Notes: generated by a model from the sequence alone, not told the origin. 64,000 bases of DNA from Achatina immaculata (GCA_009760885.1 CM019708.1:12080931-12144930); one strand, 5' to 3'; counted from the first letter of the stretch, positions 11,616 through 23,860 are shown. Numbers and translations are program-made.

Positions 11616-11962
11616 TCTGCCGATATAACAGTTTTTGTACAAAAGTTCCTTGCGACCTGAATAATTTCCTTCAAAGTAAAATGAACGGGTAAAAAAAAAC
11701 TGTTCCAAGGTGCCACAGTGACCCCTTTTTTGTATGGTCTGTCAGTGCATATTCAGGCGTTTGCAACTGGCTTCCATATCTCTAGATCGGTCTACAGGTA
11801 TCACACGTAGATTTTTACAGACGTGCTCCATAAAAGCCACCATAACTCTGTAGAAAGATGCGGTAAAGAACATGGACGGCTAGGAACGAAGAGGAAAAGC
11901 TCCCAAAGAAGCTGCAGACTATTGTTAGTTAACTCATGCTATCGTGAAAAGGATATATGAAC

Positions 11963-12161
11963 CAGTGATTCTTAAAGCAGAGAGCACAACACTCCTCCCC
12001 TCTCCTCTCCTCCCCCCCCCCCCGCCTCAAGGGAGTGGTTAGACCCGTCGGGGTGAACAGTGAGAAAGAATAAGGGCCTGGACACAAAATAGCTTTTGAG
12101 CAAAAAAAGTATGGTGGCTGCGACAGAAGAGGGGCAACTTGAAAAAGTCTGAGAACCCTTG
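11963..12161. mobile_element. hAT-type MITE, about 199 bp
   Basis: Left end CAGTGATTCTTAAAG and right end AAGTCTGAGAACCCTTG are imperfect inverted repeats of hAT type. Flanking octamers ATATGAAC and ATCTAAAC match at 6 of 8 positions. No coding capacity. Confidence 0.6.
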
Positions 12162-14335
12162 ATCTAAACTTATTACACGCGTCACAAGAAGACATAAATT
12201 AGGGAAAAAATGAAAGTTGCAAGAAAACTCAGAGAAAAAAAAAGAACACCAAAATAAAAAAAAAACCGATAGAGTTTAGACCATATAGCGAGGGGAGATA
12301 AACGCCGCACGAAATGGAGAACAGTCACCACAAGCCCGTATCAGCACGGCGCTGAATGACGATAGTGGTTGCAGACAAAGAAAAGACATATACGTAAACG
12401 ACTATTGATTTTCTTTGATATAGAAGAACATCCTCTGTAATGCTGATATCTCGCCCATTTTGTTTGCTAATCAGCTTTGTTAGTGTCAGCCGTATCAGCT
12501 CTGGAACTTTCTCGTCAGTCCCGCGTCTTTGATTATTTGCCAGTTGGCCCACTGCCGAACGCTAGAGCCAGATTTCTTCACTAAGTGAAGCCTTAATTGT
12601 TAGTGAAAAGAGTGAACGAAACAAAGTCCCAGTAGGGGGCTGAAAAGCATATATCACGGCGGGGGTGATGGTAAGATGGGGAGAGATTGGGGTAATCTGT
12701 GGCAATGTTTAATCGTTGCACTCTTTGGTTTTGTAGTTGCCTGTGTACTTAAACAGGTGTTTTTCTCTTAATCAGCAGAGAAATGTGGGACAACGAGCAA
12801 CAGGAGGACTGGTTCAGAGTATTACTTTTAATGTAAATTCTCTCCGCCCTGATATAAATCTGGCAAATTATAGCTAACATCAATATATAAAATGTCGAGG
12901 AACAAAGAGAGAACTTCTAACAGTTGTGTCAGATGTCAGGGAAACTGAATATAAATAAGCTAAAACGCTTGTTATTTTATACATAATCACACGTATCGAC
13001 ATTTATGAATATTTTCCCTGAACGCACAACCTCATCTCCATTTTCTTTTTTCTTTAATGTCAAAATTTGATTAAGGTTTCCAGATGTCCATATGCGGGTT
13101 CGGTTGCATGAGTAAATGTGATGCGAGGTGACAAAATGTTATTTATGTCGGGTCTGTTTTTTTTTGTTTTGTGGAAAAATTGGGGAAAGAGGATCTACAG
13201 GCAGAAAGTATGAAACAGAAAGCATTTATTTTACGATCTGTTAGAAGCAGGAGAGACAGGAGACGCAGGGAGTGGAGAGAAGAAGTAGCAAAAAAACCTA
13301 TTATATTCTCTTATACTCGTATAAAGTAGGCTGTCTTGTCTTTTCTCCTTCCTCTTCTATCTTTCAATGTCGAGGGTACAAACAGATTTACTGATGTGGT
13401 TATATCAAGGAATCTATTTATCCTCTCAACACTGAAATGTACGTGATGAAGAAGACAAGATAAAACAAGACAGGACAAGACAAGACAGGACGGGACAAGA
13501 TAAGACAAGACAAGAAAAATTTTAGTGGTGTTTTGAGGATAAGAGTATGATAAGAGGTATCAGAATTGTATCTTTTAAAAGTGGTAGAATCTAAGAAAGA
13601 GCCTGCACTGGGAGAAGTGCGCAGTTATCAGGGCTAGTGAATCAGAAAAGATCAAGACCCTACCCCAGTCTTAGTTCAGTTTCCACGGAAGTAGGATTCA
13701 CACATCCATATCTCATAAACAGGGATTTGTGGGTTTTTTTTATGATGGTGGCGACTGTGGAGAGACTAATTTCTTAGATACGTTCCTGAAGTTAAAGAAA
13801 TCAAATGCAGTCAGTTACATATCTAATAAAAGTCTTGTCTTTCAAAGATCTTACCACATCAAGTATGCAGTACAGGGTTATCAAGCAAGCAATCAAGTCA
13901 CGTAAAGTGTGAAACAGTTCTTACAAGAATGTTCATCTTAAAACACATTCGCATTGTCTTCCGCTGCAACACCTCAAGCGATGTTGATAGATAAAAGCAT
14001 ACTTTGATTGGCTAAAAATGATCACGTGACAAGCTCCGTGTGGTGAGATTGGTCACACTACTAAAAACTCAGTGTTTCTTTTTTTCCCGTAAAAAAAAAG
14101 AAAAACTACCCCTATTCATCGCCATTTTCTTATTCTTTGGTATTGTTCCTGTTGTTCTAGAGTTAACTCCGACGTCTGATATCGCGGTTTTACTTCAGGA
14201 GAGCAGTCCAACGGTAAAATGATAGAGGCACTATGCTAGATAATCATATATATCGACCCTGATTACACAATGTGTTTTTTATAGTTATATAAAGTTTTAA
14301 ATAATAAACTGTGGTTGTAACAATTAAAATCATCT
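12162..14335. other. About 2.2 kb without recognised gene
   Basis: AT-rich with A runs near 12240. A degenerate pentamer (GACAA/GACAG)n lies at about 13449-13520. A few frames of 60-75 codons exist on both strands without domains or splice context. Confidence 0.4.
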
Positions 14336-14545
14336 TACATCTTACATCTTACATCCTTCCCGTGCCGTTAAACGTCACATAGTGCTCGCATAGTTGTTTG
14401 CCAAGTTTTCCTGTTTTCAGCGAGTCTTTCACCTCATCTAGGGATGTTATACCCACTAAACTGGCTTCTCTTAACAATGTCCTCTTTAGAGTTTAACGCG
14501 GTCGACCTCTTTTTCTTCGGCCTGTTGTGCTCGATTTGATAGCTT
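14336..14545 (-). mobile_element. LINE family A, 3'-end fragment
   Basis: The reverse strand ends with the family's ACGTTTAACGGCACGGGAAG and a tail of repeated ATGTAAG at 14331-14355. The peptide TTGRRKRGRPR is preserved before it. It is fused to an unrelated sequence near 14550. Third of five family A copies in the window. Confidence 0.8.
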
Positions 14546-14768
14546 GATGTATGAGTGGTGTCAAATCTCTAACGTTTATGAGTGTGTCTCTTCCCCTAAG
14601 AATGGTTTTGTTGTTAGTGCACTGGCCCGTAGACCAGAAGGTCCCAGTTTCGATGACGCACTCGGGCAGAATTTTGTTTGTTTGTTTTGGACCAACCGTG
14701 CAGGAGTCAGCCCAGCCTCCAGAAAGTGGGTCCCTGGGGAACGAATGCAGCGAGGACAGGTGCTGGTA

Positions 14769-16032
14769 CGAACGGTGATTGATAAGTTCTCGGCACAAGG
14801 TTCAAATACTTGAAACACGCAGTTGATATTAGGTGCATTTGTAGATCAGGTTAATGTAAGATTAAACACCAATTTTCAAGAAATTAACTGCACCCAATTT
14901 TTTTTACAGGCTAATGAAGTGGTAAGGGGTGGCAGAAATTGAGAAAACTGATAAAATTTCTCATCGAGCAGTCATTCGCTACCTCTGCATCAATGGCTTA
15001 TCATCGAAGAAGTTCCATGAGGATATGGTAGAGACTCTAGGGGAGAGTGCCCCTTCTTACAGCACAGTGAAGAAATGGGCAGCTCAGTTCAAACATGGAA
15101 GGGAGAGTCTGGAAGATGATCCCCGTCCAGGAAGACCGATGAAACCATCGGCAGAATCCATGATATGATACTGGAGGATCGACGACTAACTGAGCAGTAC
15201 ATTGCTACTGAGTTGGGCATTTCCCAGGGGAACGTGTTCAAGCCATTATTCACAATGATCTTTCAAATGACAAAAGTCTCTGCTCGATGAGTCCCGAAAC
15301 TTCTTGGAGCTGATCACAAATGACAGCATCTCAACATGTCAAGAGACAATCTTGGCCGTTTTTCTGCAGATCCTGAACAATTTCTTCAGGAATTTTGTGA
15401 CTATGGATGAGACTTGACTTCATCATTTTCAACCAGAAACCAAAGAACAGTCAAAGCAGTGGAAACATAATGGATCCCCACCTCCAAAGAAAGAAAGGGT
15501 GGTTCTGTCTGCAGGCAAATTGATGGCTTCCATCTTTTGGGATTCAGAAGGTGTGATATTGGTAGACTATCTTCAAAAGGGCAGAACGGTCACAGGGGCT
15601 TATTACGCTAATCTTGTAAAGCAACTGTGGGTCAAACTGAAGGAAAAGCGTCGAGGGAAATTGCCGAGAGGAGTCATCTTTCATTAAGACAATGCTCCAG
15701 TTCACAAGTCGACGGTGGCAATGGCTGCTATTCATGAATGCGGCTTTCAGCTTTTTGAACATCCTCCCTGTTCCCCATATTTAACCCCTTCGAACTATTA
15801 CCTGTTTACCAAACTCAAAAAAAGGAGCTTCAGATGATGACGTCATTCATGCTATAGATCACTTTCTACTGGCACAAGATGCTGACTTTTACAAAGAAGG
15901 GATCCGTATGCTCCAGGATCGCTGGACTAAGTGCATAAATTTGCAAGGGGACTATGTTGAGGAATAACCCAAAAAAGTTGTCCACAAATAATCCGTTGTA
16001 CCTTATGCCGAAAACTTATCAATCACCCCTCG
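14769..16032 (+). mobile_element. Mariner transposon, copy 1, degenerate
   Basis: Inverted ends: GGTGATTGATAAGTTCTCGG on the left and the complement ending CTTATCAATCACCCCTCG on the right; a TA precedes the left end. The transposase begins near 14929 with the HTH region (HRAVIRYLCINGLSSK, then YSTVKKWAAQFKHG and ESLEDDPRPGRP). It continues in other frames through MDET (with a stop following), KASIFWD-type and HXDNAPVH blocks to SPYLTPSNYYLF. The third catalytic Asp of the mariner D,D34D triad is Asn here, and several frameshifts and stops break the frame, so this is a dead copy. Same family as 22319-23481. Confidence 0.88.
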
Positions 16033-16053
16033 CATCCTTAGTTCAAAAGCTCC

Positions 16054-16462
16054 GGTGTGAAGGCACTAACACTTCATACCCCTACATCACGCAACTGTCA
16101 CGTGAAGGCACTAACACTTCATACCCCTACATCACACAACTGTCACGTGAAGGCACTAACACTTCATACCCCTACATCACACAACTGTCACGTGAAGGCA
16201 CTAACACTTCATACCCCTACATCACACAACTGTCACGTGAAGGCACTAACACTTCATACCCCTACATCACGCAACTGTCACGTGAAGGCACTAACACTTC
16301 ATACCCCTACATCACGCAACTGTCACGTGAAGGCACTAACACTTCATACCCCTACATCACGCAACTGTCACGTGAAGGCACTAACACTTCATACCCCTAC
16401 ATCATGCAGCTGTCAAGTGAAGGCACTAACACTTCATACCTCTACATCACGCAACTGTCACG
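16054..16462. repeat. 45-bp tandem repeat, 9 copies
   Basis: GTGAAGGCACTAACACTTCA, then TACCCCTACATCACGCAACTGTCAC with light variation, repeats nine times beginning about 20 bp beyond the mariner's right end. Units of 45 bp keep two plus frames open (GTNTSYPYITQLSRE). Not a gene. Confidence 0.92.
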
Positions 16463-16821
16463 GGACATGGAGTCTTACGCTGAGCGAGTCGGGCCACTCC
16501 TGATACATAAAACAATGACAAGCTGATAAGCTGTTTCACTTCTACTGTTCATCTCACATGAAAAAAAAAACATAAGGAGAATCGTCAAAGCAACGGCTGC
16601 TCACTGTGATCCTTTCTTCAAGCACTCATAACTTACCCAAGTAAAATGTCAAAAGACCGCTATGTCACGCTCGGGGTAACAAGAATGGGTGGAGTGTTAA
16701 TGTCTGTAGTTTCTATGATCTGTCCACGTACCTGAGCAGGGGTTCCCAACTGGTGGTACACATATCCCTTAGTGACATAAAAAGCAAATGATATGAGTGC
16801 CAAATTCATTATCTGTTGTCC

Positions 16822-17165
16822 ATCCATCCATCCATCCATCCATCCATCCATGTCCTTGGTCGACGATTAGTTAAACAATCTTGTCCTGTGGCATCTTGTA
16901 GGGCAGCAACAAATTTATCTCCACCTCTCACGGTTCGCGGCCAGCTTTTGGATTGTGCCCTAGATGTGCTGCGTGCTACTCAGTTCCGCTTCTGCAGTAC
17001 TCCGCCAGGTAGCCTTGGGTCGTCCTCTCTTTCATTTTCCCTCGGGTGTCCATCTCTTGGCTGTTCTAGCCATGTTGTTGGGGTCTCTTTGGAGCACTTG
17101 ACCAATCCGTTTCCAGCGGTTTTGTTGTTGTTGTTGTTGTTATGACATGCATATCTTTTAGTTGA
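16822..17165 (-). mobile_element. LINE 3'-end fragment with (ATGG)n tail
   Basis: Read on the reverse strand, a diverged tail like those of RTE-type elements (RGGDKFVAALQDATGQD) ends at a (CCAT)n tract at 16822-16851, which would be the element's (ATGG)n tail. A (GTT)n tract lies at 17121-17140. The family assignment is tentative. Confidence 0.45.
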
Positions 17166-17277
17166 CATCGGGCAAGTAGGTCTCTGTTATTTATTGTCCA
17201 TGACCAGCAAATATTTAAAATCTTTCCGAGGCGGGTTGTGTGGAATGAGGATAATTTGCTCATTTCCTTCTCAGTTA

Positions 17278-17960
17278 ATTCATTAATTTGTATGTCCCTT
17301 GCGGAACTTTGCCCCCCAAACAGCTCTCCTGTAGGCCTCTCGGTTGTGAGCAAGATGGCCTGCTGCTGCGGCATCCATTTGCAGATCGTCAGCGATGTCT
17401 TGCAGCCATCTTCGTTTTGGTCTTCTTCTTTTTCTTTTTTCCATTATGTATCCTTCCAATACGGTCTTCTCTAAATTATCATGACGTTTAATGTGTCCAT
17501 AATATTTCAGTTTTCTCTCTTTAATCCTCTTTACTTGCCAGCCTTCTTCAATATTAAGCTCTTCACGATATTTGGAGAACTCTTCTGTAGCATTTACATT
17601 CAAAGGCATTTATGTGTTTTTCAGCTGTTTTGTTGTGTCCAGGTCTCACAGGCATATGTTGCGATGGGAAAGATGCATGCCCTTAAAAATCTTATTTTTG
17701 TAGTTCTGTCTGCTCCTCTCCACAGATTCTTTATTTGTTTTACTTTCTGAAGAGCGATAGATGTCCTCCTTTTAATTTCCCTCATTGTATCTCCATTATT
17801 AGTTAGTAGTGATCCAAGATATTAAAAACTTTCCACTTCTTCCAATTTTTCCCCATTGACATATATTTCAGCTGCCTTGTTTGTTTTGTCAGTTGTCATC
17901 AATTTAGTTTTCTTCGCATTAAGATAGAGGTTCTGCTCTTCTCAGTTATTCTCCAAATGT
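17278..17960 (-). mobile_element. LINE family B, C-terminal RT fragment
   Basis: The reverse strand gives, in order, LYLNAKKTKLMTTDKTNKA, then YLGSLLTNNGDTMREIKRR, TTKIRFLRACIFPIATYACE and, in the frame at 17283-17609, MPLNVNATEEF, GHIKRHDNLEKTVLEGY and KRRWLQDIADDLQMDA. This is the thumb and C-terminus typical of endonuclease-RT LINEs. One or more stops and frameshifts occur. The end near 17280 (ATTCATTAATTTG) is a decayed (AATG)n tail. Copies of the same family are at 31195 (+) and 51380 (-). Confidence 0.82.
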
Positions 17961-18440
17961 CTGCTCCAGAGAGGAGTAAGGATAACACACAACTTTTATA
18001 ATACTGAAGATTGTTAATTATATCCTGCTGAATAGTTCTGTAGTATTGAAGCTTACAGATGTTCTTTGATTAACACGTGACAGGTTTCACAAAACTTCAC
18101 CACTCGCTAGACCAGAGCAAGTCCGATGAAACGTTCACTGAATTCATTTATTTTGACAAATAAGTTTAAGATTTATTGTTGAGAACATCACTTGGATTGA
18201 ATCACTTAATCATTTGTTCATAGTATCAAACTCCATCATATTCTACATGTAGCATTTCTCAATGTTCTCAACTTCACAATATTCTACACTTGACACGGGA
18301 ACATCTCCCAGCTCAGTATTACTTCAGATCTGCAATACATGGTCAATCAGTTCCTTGTCTAAATCACTGTACTCGAAGTTTCAGAAGTTTCAGTTCTTCT
18401 TAATCACTTGAATTACTTGAAAACCATCTTCAGTCTAATA
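17961..18440. other. No recognised feature
   Basis: AT-rich, with CACGTGAC near 18076. No coding or repeat assignment. Confidence 0.35.
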
Positions 18441-18626
18441 CTACTTCTGATTCTGTAGCGTCTCGTTCTCTTTCTTGTTCTTCTCTGATCCTTCTCTTGT
18501 CTGTTTTATTCTCTCTGACAGTCTGTCTTGTCCGCTGTCCTTTCTCGTAACGTTTTCATGAACTTGCTTCAGAAAATCCATTTTACTGTTCAAGTCCAGA
18601 TCAACACGTGTGCGTTTAGTAGCCAT
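18441..18626 (-). pseudogene. Possible CENP-B/Tigger-type HTH start, relic
   Basis: A 61-codon minus-strand frame begins MATKRTRVDLDLNSKMDFLK. The start resembles the beginning of the N-terminal HTH domain in Tigger/pogo transposases and CENP-B-like proteins (K-R-x-R, hydrophobic, then K-x-x-x-L-K). The remainder is low-complexity and charged and ends at a stop with no transposase core nearby. It could be a frameshifted relic or a chance resemblance. Confidence 0.3.
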
Positions 18627-19101
18627 TATCTATCACAACGAGAAGCAGAGAGCAGTTCCTGGATATACGATTTAGAGTAAACTATTCGAGTCTGACTAAC
18701 TACCACCTCACGTTGCCAATTTAACACCGTCCACGTCTTGATAAAGAAGCCAATGACCGAAAAAAACCAGATTTTAATCACGAAAGGGCGGCCGTGGTAA
18801 GCTTTTCACTCACATCACGTGAGTTTCGATGCCCACATGTTCAAAAGGTTGATGCGGCAATTACTCGGTTATCAAACGGCCGGCTCCTTCTTTGATGAAT
18901 CGCGAAGCTGATAACCCTTTGTGAGATGTTTGTAGCTTGTACTCGCTCAGTCTGTGATACAAAGCGGGGTCTTTAGCTCCTCCGGGTGAAAAAATACTGT
19001 GACATTAACCGATTTGTGACAATAAGCGGGGTGATATTAACGGATAGAATGAGAAGATAGAATGCTTTTTTTTTGTCTTCATCGCTATCATTGGCTGGTG
19101 C

Positions 19102-19458
19102 CTAGCACTGTATTATAATAATGTTGGTGAATCTCCCTCTCAGTCTTATTTTTATCAATCTGTTATTTATAGGTGTCCACTCCAATAATGCTATTTCTAT
19201 ACTTTTCCTCAAGAGAATGGCTACACCTTCATGTTCCTTCTGTTGCTGCTTTACCCCCTCTGTCCCTGGACATCTGTCCTCACTTATCCCGAGAAGGTGC
19301 AGTTTGTGGTTCCTCATTTCTCTTGTTATCTGTTGCAGCTTTCCTGTTTCAGACATTGTTTTCACATTCCAGAAACCTGTTTTAGTTGCAGATGCTGCGA
19401 CCTGAACATCCACTGTCTTGCCACTAGCTTCCTTTAGGCTTTTATCACTAGAAGCCAT
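19102..19458 (-). mobile_element. LINE endonuclease domain fragment
   Basis: The minus frame reads TGFWNVKTMSETGKLQQITREM, here given in parts: GFWNVKTMSETGKLQQ, MRNHKLHLLGISEDRCPG, and HEGVAILLRKS. These are the first blocks of the APE-type endonuclease found at the N-terminus of LINE ORF2, often annotated as craniofacial development protein 2-like. The frame stops near 19102 after about 118 codons, before the catalytic GDFN and SDH blocks. No RT follows in place, so this is a fragment. Confidence 0.72.
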
Positions 19459-19549
19459 ATGTGCTTCGTACAGTGGAGGTCAACCCCGCATTGACCTTCC
19501 GTTATTTTTTGAAGTTTCTGTTAACACTCTTCATTTTTTTTACACTGCC

Positions 19550-19832
19550 GGGTTGTTGGCCCTGTCCACAACACCCCAAGTTACCTCCTACAACATACAT
19601 GGGAGGTAGAAGTGGTTATAGTCTTTATTCCCCCCACTAATGTCCAGGTCCTGCCCACAGCACCCCAAGTCGCCTCCTACAACATACATGGAAGGTAGAA
19701 GTGGCTATAGTCTTTATTCCCCAACTAATGTCCAGGTCCTGCCCACAATACCCCAAGTCGCCTCCTACAATATACATGGAAGGTAGAAGTGGCCATAGTC
19801 TTTATTCCCCCGACTAACGTCCAGGTCCTGAA
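19550..19832. repeat. 88-89-bp tandem repeat, 3 copies
   Basis: A unit running from CACCCCAAGTCGCCTCCTAC through GGTAGAAGTGG and TAATGTCCAGGTCCTGCCCA starts at 19572, 19661 and about 19749. Confidence 0.88.
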
Positions 19833-19877
19833 ACAGCAAGGGCAGATACCTGTTGTAATATTAGTACAGTATCTTCT

Positions 19878-20262
19878 TCCAGTTGTTCTGCTCCTTGCTA
19901 TCTCATCTGTTCTGTTCTATCTATCTTAGCTGGTCTGCTCCTAACTATCTCACCTGTTCTGTTCTATCTATCTTAGCTGGTCTGCTCCTATCTCACCTGT
20001 TCTGTTCTATCTATCTTAGCTGGTCTGCTCCTAACTGTCTCACCTGTTCTATCTGTCTTAACTGTTCTGCTCCTAACTATCTCACCTGTTCTGTCCTATC
20101 TATCTTAGCTGGTCTGCTCCTAACTATCTCACCTGTTCTGTCCTATCTATCTTAGCTGGTCTGCTCCTAACTATCTCACCTGTTCTGTCCTATCTATCTT
20201 AGCTGTTCTGCTCCTAACTAACGCAGCTGTTCTATTACTAACTATCTCAGCTATACTGTTCC
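19878..20262. repeat. About 47-bp tandem repeat, 7-8 copies
   Basis: TATCTTAGCTGGTCTGCTCC followed by TAACTATCTCACCTGTTCTG recurs with internal deletions (a shorter copy near 20035-20070). Confidence 0.85.
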
Positions 20263-21184
20263 TAGCTATACCAGCTTTTTCTGTTCCTTTCTATCTATGT
20301 GCAATGGAGCGCCATCTTCTGAAGTCATACTGCTACACAAGATAACTGGCCACAGTGATGATAATGATGATTTACAAAGTCTGGTGGAAGAAATCTGATG
20401 ACGTACTGAGAAGTGGATACGGCGGCTTGCATCGGGCAATTTATGGATGGTCTGTAACTTTGACAAAGTTAAGAACAACTGCAATAAAGAGCAAACCGGC
20501 GAGTGTCACACAAAGGTATCTTTCCATCAGCAACGGAGAAAGGATACAAAGTACTCTTTTTTTTTTTTACGTACGGGTTTACTGAGCCGCTTTAGAGTGT
20601 GACATTCACGAAGGGCCCCGTACCCCAGCCAGTTCCAGCCCTCCACAACATGCCTAGAGAAATCTGATAGCTTTTTTTTATTGTAAGCCAGTATGAGCAA
20701 CAAATTAATCTTTATGTTACTTCAATAGCTCATAATAAAATAATGCCGACATAATCATCATTTAGTCATAAAGAATCTCAAATCACGCGACACTTAACGT
20801 GCCTGGCAATTGTAAGTACTATTTATAGTTAAATATCGCAGCAATGGCCAGTCTGGCGAATTGCATTGCTGTTGTAACTGAGTCCAGAGACTTCACTTGA
20901 GAGCGGTCGTTGATTTGCCAGCAGGTGCTGTATATGTTATATTAGATTTGTCATTTCGGTTATTTTATCTTGAGCTAATACTTCGGTTTCTGCACGTCAC
21001 TCTCTGAAGAATTTATATTGAACTTGAGGTATATAGAGTAAAGCTCTTCCAAAACTTTGGCATACCGAGAGCAAAGAAAATGCTTAACTGTATGTACATA
21101 TATAGTCCTCGCTTTCCAACGGCAGAGTCGAAAAGAGAAACAGACGTAGGGTGAATTTCATAGATAGCACAGTACTTCACTGTC
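20263..21184. other. No recognised gene
   Basis: T and A runs near 20560 and 20672. Short frames only, without domains. Confidence 0.35.
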
Positions 21185-21480
21185 AATAGGTAAGGTAAAA
21201 TTCCCGTTTCCATGCCGTTAAAGCATACTGGGGAATACGGTGTTAGGCCCGTTTTCCATGGCCTTCGGCACATGGAAGCGCGATGTGGTTAGTATCACGC
21301 CTGGCCGCTTTATCTTCCTAGATTTGTCTGGTGCCCATTTTATAGACTAGGTGAACCCCAGGGCCTTTTTGGTGTGTACCAAAAAAAAATAAAAAAATCC
21401 CACTGCTGGAACTGAACCCGGTACCACATGATTAGTACACCGATGGCCTAACCACTCAGATAACCAGGCCCTTCTGTCAT
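21185..21480 (-). mobile_element. tRNA-headed SINE, inverted partner
   Basis: The reverse strand starts at about 21475 with GGCCTGGTTATCTGAGTGGT, a box B-like GGTTCAGTTCCAGCAGTGGG, then GGCCCTGGGGTTCACCTAG and the core ending in TTGCCATGG-type sequence (here CCATGCCGTTAAAGC on the plus strand). It is the near reverse complement of 21895-22205; together they form an inverted pair about 420 bp apart. Confidence 0.75.
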
Positions 21481-21894
21481 TAGACATATATATGTATATA
21501 TTAAAAAAGTGGTTCTTATTATTTGTATAACATATTTTTAACAGTAGTTTTACATTAAATGAACGTTGTATAATCTAAAAGAAATGTGTGTACATACACA
21601 GTCAGAGGTTCTCAAATTTCAATAGACTGACGGTCAGAAAAAGGAGTCATTGTAAAGGGGGACTTCAGAAACAGGGGACTCCCTGTATTTATAAATGTGA
21701 TTTATCTGCAGTTTCAGTTGTTTTTTTCTGTTTTATTTAGATGTTATTTTTTTAAAATACTGTTAGTTTCACGATGAGCAAAATAATTTAATAATGTATG
21801 AAAGGAGTTTTAAGATGTTATACAAATTATAAGAATCACTTTTGTGTGTGTGTATATATATATGTGTGTGTGTGTGTGCGTATGTCTAATGAAA

Positions 21895-22205
21895 GAAGGG
21901 CCTGGTTAGCTGAGTGGTTAGGCCATCGGTTTACTAACCAGGTGGTACCGGGTTCAGTCTCAGCAGTGGGAGTTTTTTTTTTTCTGGTACGCACCAAAAA
22001 GGCCCTGGGGTCCACCCAGCCTATAAAAACGGGTACCAGAGAAATCTGGGAAGGTAAAGCGGCCAGGCATGATAATGACCACATCAGACTTTCATGTGCC
22101 GAGGTCATGGAAAATACGGGCCTAACACCGTATTACCCAGTATGCCTTATTGCCATGGAAACGGAGCCCCCTATGTGCCTCTAAGGCATGACACAATTAC
22201 CTTTA
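21895..22205 (+). mobile_element. tRNA-headed SINE
   Basis: It opens with GCCTGGTTAGCTGAGTGGTT (box A-like), followed by GGTTCAGTCTC (box B-like) at about 21952. The body has GGTACCAGAGAAATCTGGGA, then ATGATAATGACCACATCAGA and GGTCATGGAAAATACGGGCC. A-rich or T-rich tracts flank it. The head is clearly tRNA-derived but lacks a foldable mature tRNA, so this is not a functional tRNA. Confidence 0.78.
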
Positions 22206-22318
22206 CTTTTTTTTTTTTACTAGATTAGCTTGTTTAAAATTTTAGACACTGTCTAAAATAGAGTAAAAAAGAGAATTGTGGCCTACAAAATCATTTGCTG
22301 CTCGAGAATGGAATAATT

Positions 22319-23481
22319 CGAGGGTTGATTGATAAGTTCTCGGCATAAGGTACAACGGATTATTTGCGGACAACTTTTTTGGGGTTATTTCCCAACATAG
22401 TCCCTTTACAAGTTTATGCACTTAGTCCAGCGATCCTGGAGCATACGGATCCCTTCTTTGTGAAAGTCAGCATCCTGTGCCAGTAGAAAGTGGTCTACAG
22501 CATGAATGACGTCATCATCCGAAGCAAATTTGCGACCACTGAGCTTCTTCTTGAGTTTGGTAAACAGGTAATAGTCAGAAGATGACTCCTCTCGTCAATT
22601 TCCCTAGACGCTTTTCCTTCAGTTTGACCCGTAGTTGCTTAGTGTAATAGGCCCTGGTGACCGTTCTGCCCTTTAGAAGATAGTCTACCAATATCACATC
22701 TTCTGAATCCCAAAAGATGGAAGCCATTACTTTGCCTGCAGACAGAATCACCCTTACTTTCTTTGGAAGTGGGGATCCATGATGTTTCCACTGCTTTGAC
22801 TATTTTCTTTGGTTTCTGGTTGAAAATGATGAATCCAAGTCCCATCCATACTCACAAATTGGTGAAGAAACTTTTTAGGATATACAGAAAATGGCCAAGA
22901 TTATCTCTTTGACATGCTGAGGTGCTGTCATTTGTGATTAGCTCCAAGAAGTTTCGGAACCCATCGAGCAGAGACCGTTGTCATTTGAAAGATCATTGTG
23001 AATAATGGCTTGAACACGTTCCTAGGCGATGCCCAACTCAGTAGCAATGTGTCGCTCAGTTAGTCGTCGATCCTCCATTATCATATCATGGGTTCTGCCG
23101 GTGGTTACCGTTCTTGGTCTTCCTGACGGGGATCATCTTCCAGACTCTCCCTTCCATGTTTGAACTGAGCTGCCCATTTCTTCACTGTGCTGTAAGAAGA
23201 GGCATTCTCCCCTAGAGTCTCTACCATATCCTCATGGATCTCCTTTGATGATAAGCCCTTAATGCAGAGATAGCAAATGACTGCTCGATGTGAAATTTTC
23301 TCAATTTTCTCAATTTCTGCCACCCCTTACCACTTCAGTAGCCTGTAAACAAAAATTGGTTGCAGTTAATTTCTTGAAAATTGGTGTTTAATCTTGCATT
23401 ACCCTGATCTACAAATGCACCTAATATCAACTGTGTGTTTCAAGTATTTGTAACGTCGGCCGAGAATTTATCAATCACCCT
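22319..23481 (-). mobile_element. Mariner transposon, copy 2, degenerate
   Basis: Inverted ends (GGTTGATTGATAAGTTCTCG at left, GAGAATTTATCAATCACCC at right) enclose a minus-strand transposase. The N-terminal frame at 23105-23323 has HRAVICYLCIKGLSSKEI and KKWAAQFKHGRESLEDDP. Compared with copy 1 it lacks about 100 bp around 22585, which removes the segment with the HxDNAPVH catalytic block, and it carries stops. Dead copy of the same family in the opposite orientation. Confidence 0.87.
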
Positions 23482-23529
23482 TAGTTAATGAAGAAATATC
23501 AGAGAATGTGATAAGCAAGGGCAGTAACT

Positions 23530-23860
23530 GTGTCACAGAACATCACGGGTGCTCAGTTTTATTCAAAGACAAAGGATGAACTAGTTTGGACACGTGTTGA
23601 CAGTGAGTATGCTTCATTTACCAGCGCAGGCATACCACCTAAAAGTAACAGAGGAAGACCCTGTCAAAGATAGATCGAGGGAGTAAGTGATATCCTGAAG
23701 GGAAATGATATGACAATGCGTCACGCTCCATCACGCGCTTTGTGGTCAAACTACCTGCTACACGTAACAATACACGACAAACGAAGAAGGAGGAGAAGAA
23801 GAAGAAGAAGAAAAAGAAGGAGGAGGAGGAGGAGGAGGAGAAGCAGCAGCAGCATTGATT
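23530..23860 (+). mobile_element. LINE 3'-end fragment with (AAG)n/(GGA)n tail
   Basis: The plus strand has NRGRPCQR-like and IEGVSDILKGNDMT, then LWSNYLLHVTIHDKRR, the usual C-terminus of endonuclease-RT LINEs. It leads into GAAGAAGAAGAAG and GGAGGAGGAGG tracts at 23785-23850. Confidence 0.6.

Noticed and set aside
10598..11716. Long minus-strand frame (372 codons) and an overlapping plus frame (231 codons)
   Set aside because: Both are translations of a 24-bp minisatellite whose length is a multiple of three; no domain and no splice context.
21895..21970. tRNA gene (box A and box B present); also at 24000 and 32735
   Set aside because: The heads do not fold into a full tRNA with an intact acceptor stem and are followed by SINE bodies.
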